64,000 nt of DNA from Amoebophrya sp. A120 (taxonomy: Eukaryota > Sar > Dinophyceae > Syndiniales > Amoebophryaceae). Both the position numbers and the translations under genes were made by a program. The notes under the pieces were generated by a model, which did not search any database, was not told the DNA's origin, and was given only the letters and a program-made list of their open reading frames with translations. Position 1 is the first letter of the stretch; every line of letters starts with the position of its first letter. Positions 56,201 through 64,000 of the stretch are shown here, one piece after another. The DNA lies in the NCBI GenBank assembly GCA_905178155.1, contig CAJINV010000001.1, forward strand, positions 13,363,713-13,427,712, in the 5' to 3' direction.

Positions 56201-57007
56201 CAGCATCGCGGGGCGTATCGCGGGCGGCGGGCGTGAATCAGAAGGTCACGCGCGCGCCAAGTGCGAACCCCGCCGCCCCTTCTGCCAGTTCAGTATCTTA
56301 CAGCGGGTGCGTGACAGTGGCCGCCATGGCTCGACAGGGTTCGCCTTCTCCGATCTCTCTAGCGCCGCGTCTTCGTAGCCTACAGGGTCGGGGCCTGAAC
56401 GGCCGACGTTTCGCGATTTTTCTACTCCCCATAACATGCACATTCCTGCATCTCTTTTTTCGAGGTCCTGTGGCGACACCAGATGCCTACCTGTATATCC
56501 AGCTGGGGCACTTGTGGTCATCGGGGCGGCAATCGGCGTCCCGACCATCATTTTATTTGAACACGCCAAAGCAAGCGGTCCCAACTCACATGTCCCAGGC
56601 ATAGTTGTTCCCGCAGGCTACCTAGCTACCCCGGGTGACCTACCACATAAATCAGTAGCAACACAACTCTTCACGAACTTCTTCGCATGTTCGAACAGAC
56701 GTTCAATAGCACCTACATCTACGCAATGAATTGGTCCTGCCCGTACATCATAGCGCTAGCGGTGGAGTTCTTTCATTTACGCGCGAGCGCTAGCGGTAGA
56801 GTCCGTATTTTCGTGCTTTCCCGCACTGCCGAAAGACGGGGGCACTCATTACATTTCAGAAGATCCTGTTTCTAGATTGCAGGATGTTTTCAGCTTGACA
56901 CAAATTTCGAATATCGTGCTGCCCATGGACGTTGGGCTTGTGTCGGCTTTAATTTCGATCGCCAGTATCGAATTGAGAACGATGGCGCACATGTCACACG
57001 CCACAGG
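53214..57007. other. GC-rich block, part 2, no supported gene
   Basis: 3.8 kb, strongly GC-rich at 55.5-56.3 kb. Many overlapping ORFs under 240 codons occur in all frames, as expected from high GC, and none shows motifs. No rRNA or tRNA core was recognised by eye. A short repeat AGCGCTAGCGGT occurs twice near 56755 and 56788. Confidence 0.45.
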
Positions 57008-57652
57008 TCAATCGCAAGCATCTGTGCCAACAAAAGATGTGTCATGCCTGGCCCCTAATGTGTGCCGCGTGACACCTGCACCACCAGCCCCACGCGTATC
57101 TCCTGCCGGCGAAGACGACGGCTCTGCTTCCGCAGATACTGGTCTAGAGATAGATAGAAGAGATTCATCATCTTCGTCTTTCTTCGGCGATACTCCGGCT
57201 CTTCCCCTGCCACCGGACTGCCTCCTTGGTTTGGCGACACTACGCGCGGGCGCGGATGCAGACTGCTGAGATGAAGAACGCGCCCGTCTTCCAGCATGGG
57301 AATCTTGATCTTCCGTTTGCGACACAGGAGGACGGCTAGCCGCAACTACCGGATCAGTTGCAGATACTGGTGCGGGCTTTGCACGCTTTTCTTCGTACCT
57401 ATCGGATTCATCCGAGGTATCCGGCAGTGCGAGAGCAGCCTCATGAAGTTCGTCCTGTTTTGCAGCCTCGAATGAAAGAAAAGCTTCATCGTCCGCAATC
57501 TGTGCCGCGCGGCTTCTTGCCGCGACTCCTCCTGAGCCGGCGTGATTTGCTTGATCATTATTACCCTCTGCAACCCCACTGATGTCACCGGCAGCACTGG
57601 AGAGCAACTCAACATCCTTTTGTGGCACAGAACCACCACTGGTCTGATCCAT
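57008..57652 (-). CDS. Possible disordered protein next to the transposon
   Basis: Minus-strand ORF of 214 codons from the ATG at 57652. It is acidic, then Ser/Arg-rich and low complexity (QIADDEAFLSFEAAKQDELH; DTSDESDRYEEKRAKP; RGRAGVSPKKDEDDESLLS). The mix of acidic patches and SP/RS dipeptides looks like a chromatin- or DNA-associated disordered protein. It is co-oriented with the helicase-transposase gene and may be an accessory gene of that element, or coincidental open frame in GC-rich DNA. Confidence 0.35.
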   Translation of the reverse strand: MDQTSGGSVPQKDVELLSSAAGDISGVAEGNNDQANHAGSGGVAARSRAAQIADDEAFLSFEAAKQDELHEAALALPDTSDESDRYEEKRAKPAPVSATDPVVAASRPPVSQTEDQDSHAGRRARSSSQQSASAPARSVAKPRRQSGGRGRAGVSPKKDEDDESLLSISRPVSAEAEPSSSPAGDTRGAGGAGVTRHTLGARHDTSFVGTDACD

Positions 57653-57855
57653 CACGCCCTGTTTAGTAATATTTCTAGAGAGTGACCCGGCCGGTGGGGT
57701 TGGTCATAGCATGCGGGAAAAAGTGAAAATTTGCGACTTTTGTTCTAAGACGACCTGACTCAACTTGAAAAGTTGACTTTTTTTTTGAAAAGCAAAAGAG
57801 CAGAAAAAAAAGAAACAGCCCGAGAAAATCGCTGGAAGTTGTGCAGGACCTACCG

Positions 57856-58199
57856 CGCGCGCGCGCGCGTTTTACCGGATTCGGCTTGGCTTTTTTTGCA
57901 AGTTTTCCCGGATTTGCCAAATTCATCAGCTTCACCAGCTTCGCCAACTTTCTCGGATTTGCGAAATTTGGCAAATTCATCAGCTTCACCAGCTTCACCA
58001 GCTTCGCCAGCTTCGTCAACTTTCTCGGATTTGCGAAATTTGGCAAATTCATCAGCTTCACCAGCTTCGCCAGTTTTCTCGGATTTCCGAAATTTAGCAA
58101 ATTCATCAGCTTCACCAGCTTCACCAGCTTCGCCGACTTCGGAAATGACCGGGGCCCGTGTGTTTTGTTTGACGCGCGCGCGCGCGTTTTACAGGATTC
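57856..58199. repeat. Tandem repeat bounded by (CG)n tracts
   Basis: A field of 54-72-bp units (GGATTTGCGAAATTTGGCAA, then ATTCATCAGCTTCACCAG, then CTTCGCCAACTTTCTC), with a variable number of 9-bp CAGCTTCAC sub-repeats. Both borders carry an alternating CG run followed by GTTTTAC(C/A)GGATTC, i.e. a direct repeat near 57853-57884 and 58172-58199. All frames are open. The minus frame would encode an amphipathic Lys/Leu/Asn repeat and the plus frame a Ser/Ala/Pro repeat, but neither is called as a gene. Confidence 0.7.
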
Positions 58200-58327
58200 T
58201 ACCTCTGCCGCCTGTAGGTGGCATGTTTCTGCTTCGTGTTGTGTCTGCTAGACAAGAAACACAAGACGCGAACGAAGAAACAGCGGGCAAGGAAACAGCG
58301 GGCAAGCAGACAGGGCCGAGACAAACC

Positions 58328-58447
58328 AACGACAGACCGAGGGCGATCCTACCTCTGGAGCGAACGGCAGACCGAGGCTGGTCAGTCTTCTGTAGCGAGC
58401 GGCAGACCGAGGCGGACCCTCTGAAGCGAGCGACAGACTGTGACGGG
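58328..58447. repeat. Short ~35-bp repeat, four units
   Basis: Units begin near 58328, 58363, 58398 and 58429 with the core A(A/G)CG(A/G)CAGACCGAGG, the last unit degenerate. Spacing is 35, 35 and 31 bp. The field lies between the transposase stop and the CG-bounded repeat, so it may be subterminal to the element. Confidence 0.55.
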
Positions 58448-58874
58448 TTCCATGTATGCTTATATGTATGCTGGTCAGGCAAGGGGGCGCCACCGGCCGA
58501 CCCAGCGACTTGGTACAGAACACAAAACAAAAAGCGAAGGCGCTGAGGCAGTCGGGCCCGCGTCCCACGCGCTTGGGGGCGCCGGTGCGCAACGAGGCGC
58601 CCCAGCCTCTTACTCTTGCGCGTGCTCTACAAAGGGTCTACCTGCTTAGCGCGAGTCGCTCATCGCCGCGGGAGTCAGGTCTCATTATCCTCGGTTGCCA
58701 AAGTTCGGAGGCCTTCAGGCATAGCACACAGGACCACCTGCATGGCGTAGATACGTCCACGCCACAAGTGTCCACCTGTGTAAGTATTCAGAAAAGAAGC
58801 GCAGGCGCGGAAGCAGGAGAGCCCGCTTGCCACTGTTGCACATAGCTCACTCACAGGCCTGCATAGCAGAGAGC

Positions 58875-61800
58875 TCATTTCTTCCCAACCGGGCGGAAAA
58901 GCCCCTGGCGGTCCTTCGTTTTGAGCCCGTTGAACCTCCGCACCAGGGACCGCAGCACGAAGTTGAAACTCTTCCCCTTCATGTTCGTCAGGGATTTGCG
59001 GTAGCCGCTTAGCCAGCTGTTCGTCTGCTCCGCCACTGACGTGTTGCGGATGCCCTTCTCCGTACACCACCGCTTGTTCACCCCCTTGATTTTGTACTTG
59101 TCGCCGCACTTGTGGTTTCGGGCGTGCCATTTGTCGATCAGGAATTTGACGGAGGGGACTTTCCCGGGGTGGTGTTTCTCGATGAACGGCGCCAGATGGC
59201 AGGCGTCGTCATGGAGCACGGTCCTCAGCTGCGCGCCATGCTTTCCCACATGGGAAACCACCCAGGCTGCCTTCTGCTGTGTCGTTTCGGCTGCCAGTAG
59301 CTCCTCCACGGCGACAATGGCGCCCGTCTTTTCGTTCGATACCACGAGGAGCCCGCCCGTCCGGTTCTTGAACGTCTTGGGCTTGGTCTTGTCTTTTTTG
59401 GCGCACGTGTGCGGAACGGCTGCCGGTTTTGCTGCCGGCTTTTTGTTTGGCGAGCCTGTGTGGTCAGTCAGTGTGGTGCTAGGTTTCAATAAAACGGAAC
59501 ACACAAAACCCAAAGAAATTAAACTTGCGCGGCCAAACAGCTAAAATAAAAAGCGCAAGGCTCTGCAAACCTTTCGGGCGCCCGCGCGGGCGCGCGGCCG
59601 CGGAATACGGGCAGGCTTCCCCGGCTTCCTTGACGCGGTTCACTTTTTGATTGCCATCGATGGCAGCCGTTTCCATCTGCGCCAGCTCGTCCTCCGCACC
59701 GATGGGGGTGGTCTTGATGTCATTGAGGGCGAAGGCGTTCAGCATGACAGGCATCGGCGCCACGACGAAGCCCGTCCAGCGCAGCGCGAGAAGCTCGTAG
59801 GCGCAATAGGCTGTCCAGAGGTACTCCGTGACGCGGTTGGTGGCAAGCTTGGTGCGGAGACCTGCGCACCAGGCTTCTGCCATTCCCGTAGTCCGGGACC
59901 GGAACACGCGGTCCCGAAAAAGTTCGACCTGGTCGACGGCAATCCCCAGGGTCGTCGTCAGGAAGAAGACCCCGCGCGCCTTCAGCTCGTCCACCGTTTT
60001 CCAGGTGTTCTCATGTTTCCCGTTGTTTACAACGTAGCCGCAGCGGTGCCATGCGCCGCACAACTTAGAGCAGCAGCGCTTCCCGACGTGGATGGCGTCG
60101 CACGTCGTCAGATTGGACTGGAGAACTTGCGCGGTGGTTCGGGCAGTGGCGCCGGTAAGTGCGCAGCCGCACTTAATGCAAACGGTGGCGAGGGGCCCAT
60201 ACTCCTGTGGGGGGGCGCCGCCATGCAGAAAGTTGATGAGTTCCTCGTCTTTCTGGCGCTGCGCTGCTGCCGCCGCATCCTCCGCACCGGGGGACATGCT
60301 TATGTCCTCCGCCTCGTCTGCGTTGGGGCCCTGCTCGTCCCGGGAACGAAGGCGGCCGGGAAGAGTGTAAGCACGGCCCGGAACGGCTGCGCCCCTCTTT
60401 TGTGTCTTTTTTCCGAATTCCTGCTCACAAGCCTCGCGGAAGAGGTTCGGGTTGGCCTCGAATGGCTTCAGGTCATACGCCACAAACCGATAGCGGTCGG
60501 AAGTGGCGACGAACTCTGCGAGCTTCGCGTACAAATCGGCCGGGCCGATTCGCGTGGCTTCGCCGAGTTTCACAGGGGCGCCAAACATCTCGACGGTGAC
60601 CGGGCTAACCCACTCCGCGGCCCAGTCCCCCACGATGTTCGGGAAGAATTCCGGGTGCCAACGTTGGCCGGCCTCCTTCGCGCCCTTCGCGTTCTCGGCT
60701 ACGTCCCGCGTGGCGTGGCGGTGCAGGAGGAAGAGCATAAACGAAGGCGCCAAGCGCTCGACCTCCTCGTCGATCGCTTGACTTGCCGGCCGGCTTCTTG
60801 GGGAGGTCTGCCGCTCTCCGGCCTGGAGGAACCGGATCGGGAAGTAGAACGTCTGGAAGCGAGTCTTGTCGGGCTGGGTGACTGGTTTCAAGAATCGCGG
60901 GGCAACGTTCCCAGTCCCAAACCATTGCCAGGTCGGATCGATTTCGCGCATTGCCGCGGACTTGATCTGCCGCGCTGGCAATGTGTCCGCGGACACATAA
61001 TTGCAGAAGCGAGTAATGTCCCAACACTGCGTATCCGAGACCTCATCCATCCACATGAGCCGCGCCCCGAGCGATGCGTAAAAGAATGCGCTGTGCTCAT
61101 CCACCCCGCGCTTGTCGGTGCAGAAGACTTGCGGCTTCACCTGTGTGAAATAGCGCCCGAAGGCCGCGCGCACGAGTTTCCGCAGCAAGCCCTTCCCCTG
61201 TCTTCCCCGGGGGCTGAAGAGGTAGTTGAACCGATGCAGGGGGGCTCCCGTAACTGATGCGGCAAGCGCGTCGAGGAGCAGCTCCATCGTCTCCCTGTCG
61301 GGGCCCTTGTCATAGCGGTGCGCTGCTTCTTGTTCATCTTTTTCAAAGAGGGAGGAGAAGAAGTCCTGCACGCCTTCAAAAGACGGCGCGCGCCCGGCTC
61401 TCTGCATTGCGTCCAAAGCCGTGGCCCAGTCTGGGTTGTCGATGAGCTGCTCCGGGATGTCAATCGGGGCAAAACGGCAGGCCATGTGGTCGGGCGTTAA
61501 TTTGGTGAAGACCCTGCCAGCAACATCGTAAACGCAATTGCGCAACGCAAACCACCGCGGATTCTGATCAAACCCCGCGCGAGATACGAAAGCCGCCTCG
61601 GATTTCTTCAGGAGCATCTCGACCTTGTTGCGCATAAGCTTGCCAAACTGCTTGAGGTATTGGGACTCGAGGCCTGCTACCTGCCGCACGTCCGACCACA
61701 GGCGCTGCACTAACGAGGAGGCCTCCGCCTCGCAACATTCATGCCAATGCTGCTGCCACATGTGCCACTTTTGGTCGACGAGGGTGAGACGGTGGCGGGC

Positions 61801-63045
61801 GAGCAAATACAACAGGGCGACGCTGTGGTAGGTCGAGTATTGCTCCCCGGCCTCGTTCTCTTTTTCCCGCGCGTAGGAGGCCAGGACGCGACCAAGGTAG
61901 GCCGGCTCCGTTTCGCCCACCTCCTGACGAAAGCGGCCCGCCCAATCCTCCAGCCCGCCACGAATGGAGGGGATGTTGAGTCCTTCTGGGCCGAAGTGGT
62001 GCGCCCCGGCCCGCGCTGGTGCGGGAACAATTGGGCCGGGGTTCGCAGGGGGTGGGGCGGCGACCACCTGCGCCGCGACCATCTGCTGCGGCTCCAAGTT
62101 GTCGGCCTGGTTGGGTATTGTGTTGGGCGAGTCCGGTGCATCACCGTCATCGTGGAAAAGCCGGCGGCGGCTGTTTGGGAACGGGCTGCGTTGGTTGGCC
62201 ACGCTGTGCGCCGGCGTGCGCGGTTGTGCCGCCGCTGGGGTGAGTCCCCCGAGATATTCCAGGTGGGTGCCGTCGACGTCGGTGATGGTTCCCAAGTCCA
62301 TGAGCTTCCCGAGGACCTCCTCGACCCGTTCCGCCTCATCCTGAAGGCCCTGCGCCGCCACAAAGGCATCCAGGTCCGCCCTGGAGTAGAGCTGCTCCTG
62401 GCTAGCGCTTCGGCGGAAGAACCGCCGCAGCAGTGCCCGCACCTTCTGCGCGAAGGCCTGGCCTGGAGATGCGCCGGGCCCGGTGGCACCGCCGAGCAGC
62501 GCCGCGGCCTTCCAGGCGGGAAGCCGGGCCGCCACTTTGCGCGGATCGATTACGACCGCGCCCGCTAGCCCGCCGGCGCAATCGAGCAGGGCGGTGAGGG
62601 AACGGAGCGCCTCGTAGTGTTTGTTGTGCAACAGCAGCGGCACCAGGGCCGCCGCGTTCATTCCTGGCTCCATAACGACGACGGTCGCCGCGACAGTATG
62701 GACCGCGATCGGCCTGCCGAACATCAGGGCCAGTGTGGCGACGTCCCCGACGTCACCACACTGGCCCGCGCGCTTGCCGCAGAGCCAGCGCAGCCGGCTC
62801 GGTGGCAACCCCGGGCCAAGGTCCGTCGCCTGCCGCACCGCTGTCCAGAGGCAGCTGTTTCTCCGGGCGTTGTTGGGGTGTACGAACTGGCCACAGGGCT
62901 TGGCGGCGAGCTTCGTCCAAATTCCTAGGACGTAGCCCCCGCAGAGGCAGAGCGCCTCGACAAATAGCACCGCGGGCAGGACGAACAACATCAGCAGCAA
63001 TCGCGCCGCAGTGTTTGGCGCCTCCTCCGCACGTTGGCGCGCCAT
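58875..63045 (-). CDS. SF3 helicase - KDZ transposase fusion
   Basis: Exons 59571-63045 and 58875-59455 join across a 115-bp GTTTGC..ACAG intron. The split Gly codon closes one frame of 1351 aa without stops. In order: hydrophobic helix (about 15-42); a Cys/His segment NSCLWTAV (Cys 65) and LLLHNKHYEAL (His 140/143) like OTU-type cysteine proteases; a linker; an SF3 helicase domain (about 480-740) with Walker A GRQGKG (614-619), Walker B LMWMDE (663-668) and sensor TGNVAP (711-716). Next is a zinc knuckle (CIKCGC, CCSKLC, HRC; about 956-1002), then VFFLTTTLGIAVD and AIDGNQKVNR with the likely first catalytic Asp (1130), LHDDACHL (second Asp, 1241/1242), DKWHARNHKC and NTSVAEQTNSW (Glu 1301). 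The last set matches KDZ (Kyakuja-Dileera-Zisupton) DDE transposases. All key residues are present, so the gene looks intact. Confidence 0.8.
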
Positions 63046-63488
63046 TGTTTTCGGTGGTGTGGTGTGGTTGGAGTCGTGTCTTTCTGTCTCTTTGACTTTA
63101 AGTAGCGAAAAGCTGAAGGAGGTGAGCTACACTCCTAAGATTGTCGCTCGTGCTATTGTGTGCGCGCGCGTGTGTTTGGTGATTATGCGGGCAGGCCGGT
63201 CGGTTTGCGAGCACTCCGGTCGCTCTCTGTCGAATGTCTGAGCAGTGCAGCTTGATTGGCCTCTCGGTCTCTCTTGCTTTTCCGTGCTTCTACTTTGCCA
63301 GCGCAACAATGCAAGCGAACGAGCGACGAGCCTGCCCGATGCGGCTTGCGGCCAAGCTCCTGGGCATGTTGTCTCTCGCTCTGTTTCCGACGACGCAAAA
63401 CATGCGCGCCCTGACCTCTCTCGGGTTTGCGAGCACTCCAGTCGCCCTCTGTCGAATGTCTGAGCAGTGGAGCTTGATTGGCCTATCG
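63046..63488. repeat. 5' flank of transposase gene with 63-bp direct repeat
   Basis: A 63-bp sequence at 63204-63266 (TTTGCGAGCACTCCGGTCGC to GGCCTCTCG) recurs at 63426-63488 with about four mismatches. The second copy abuts the tandem array exactly. The interval presumably contains the promoter of the minus-strand helicase-transposase gene, but no promoter motif is identifiable. Confidence 0.8.
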
Positions 63489-64000
63489 TTAAAAGGGAGA
63501 ATGGAGGTCACCCAGTTGCCGTCTTTTTCCAATGTTAACAGGGGGAGTGGACGTGCTCCGGCTGCCATCTTTTTCCAATGTTGAAAGGGGGAGCGGAGGC
63601 GAGCCGGCTCGCATCTTTTTCCAATGTTAGGAGGAGGAATGGAGGTGACCCGGTTGCCATCTTCTTCCTATGTTAAAAGGGGGAATGGAGGTGATCCGGA
63701 CATGGTCCACCCGCCATGTTTTTCCAATGTTAAAAGGAGGAATGGAGGCGACCGGGCTGCCATCTTCTTCCTATGCTAGAAGGGGGAATGGAGGTGATCC
63801 GGACACGGTCCGCCCGCCATCTTTTTCCTATGTTGAAAGGGGGAGCGGAGGCGAGCCGGCTCGCATCTTTTTCCAATGTTAAGAGGAGGAATGGAGGTGA
63901 CCCGGTTGCCATCTTCTTCCTATGGTAAAAGGGGGAATGGAGGTGATCCGGACATGGTCCGCCCGCCATCTTTTTCCAATGTTAAAAGGAGGAATGGAGG
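63489..64000. repeat. 46/57-bp tandem array with 252-bp higher-order period
   Basis: Ten full units and one partial unit: seven of 46 bp and three of 57 bp. Consensus TTAAAAGGGGGAATGGAGG, then TGAYCCGG, then (N)GCCATCTTTTTCCAATG. The 57-bp type carries an extra ACATGGTCCGC-like insertion. Unit borders are 63489, 63535, 63581, 63627, 63673, 63730, 63776, 63833, 63879, 63925 and 63982. The block of five units starting at 63581 repeats from 63833, giving a 252-bp higher-order period. The array runs off the window. Confidence 0.9.

Larger units (their letters stand above)
57008..64000 (-). mobile_element. Large KDZ-type transposon, ends not located
   Basis: The element is inferred from the intact helicase-transposase gene (58875-63045), the repeat fields on both sides and the composition unlike the host array. 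The right end runs beyond the window through a tandem array. The left limit is unknown and could lie anywhere from about 50.8 to 58.8 kb. No terminal inverted repeat or target duplication could be identified because only one end is in view. Confidence 0.5.

Noticed and set aside
55570-56300. Possible rRNA fragment in the GC-rich stretch
   Set aside because: High GC and phrases such as GGGTTCGATT suggested rDNA, but no conserved small- or large-subunit core could be recognised by eye. A covariance-model search would decide.
59479-59570. C-terminal tail of the first transposon exon read through to its stop
   Set aside because: These residues are intron translation. A phase-matched GT..AG intron links the frame to the second half of the transposase domain.
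59647-61257. 536-codon plus-strand ORF opposite the transposon gene
   Set aside because: It mirrors the GC-rich helicase-transposase frame, has no motif of its own, and the minus strand carries clear catalytic motifs. Shadow ORF.
63489-64000. CRISPR-like array
   Set aside because: Units are contiguous variants of one another with no unique spacers, and the genome is eukaryotic. Plain tandem repeat.
1-64000. tRNA genes
   Set aside because: Several GTTCGA boxes were inspected (for example near 40843 and 55672), but none had a matching A-box and cloverleaf pairing.

Overview
This is a nuclear window from a eukaryote. Most genes are cut by short introns (about 70-240 bp) with GT..AG ends, intergenic gaps run from 0.2 to 1.8 kb, and the proteins are eukaryotic (ARL2, SSNA1, DHHC acyltransferase, DENN/AVL9, an Sfi1-like protein, protein kinase). 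The best guess is an alveolate of the dinoflagellate lineage, perhaps a syndinian such as Amoebophrya. That guess rests on two things seen here: every supported gene lies on the minus strand, and two introner-like elements with terminal inverted repeats and target duplications sit in or beside introns. The species-level guess is inference.

Left 50.8 kb (ordinary host gene array, all minus strand, so transcription runs right to left). In window order: a coiled-coil protein running off the left edge; a Cys-rich ankyrin protein; an unrecognised helical protein; a Pex2/10/12-like peroxin without a visible RING; a protein kinase with DMG in place of DFG; a membrane-anchored divergent short-chain dehydrogenase carrying an introner; two proteins of unknown function; isocitrate lyase; a small coiled-coil protein; a cysteine synthase-like PLP enzyme; a long disordered protein; an Sfi1-like centrin-binding protein with a second introner; an unknown 315-aa protein; a DHHC S-acyltransferase; SSNA1; a giant single-exon AVL9-type DENN protein fused to MORN repeats; ARL2; and the last exon of an unidentified gene. 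I reassembled exon chains by matching splice phases. In nearly all of them the reading frame closes exactly.

Middle block (about 50.8-58.8 kb). Base composition changes to mostly GC-rich, host-type genes stop, and only weak minus-strand ORFs and several short tandem-repeat fields are visible. I read it as mobile-element or otherwise foreign DNA.

Right end (about 57-64 kb). A large minus-strand transposon gene of two exons encodes a predicted 1351-aa protein. It joins an N-terminal Cys/His (OTU-like?) domain, a superfamily 3 helicase domain (Walker A, Walker B, sensor Asn) and a KDZ-type DDE transposase. It is followed, at the window edge, by an ordered 46/57-bp tandem array with a 252-bp higher-order period. 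A replicative helicase and a KDZ transposase in one open frame is the most unusual content here and the best candidate for an undescribed system.

Working together: several neighbours between 33 and 50 kb (Sfi1-like, SSNA1, ARL2, MORN repeats) belong to families tied to centrioles, basal bodies or tubulin. Isocitrate lyase and the peroxin-like protein both point to glyoxylate/peroxisome metabolism. These links are inferences from family knowledge.
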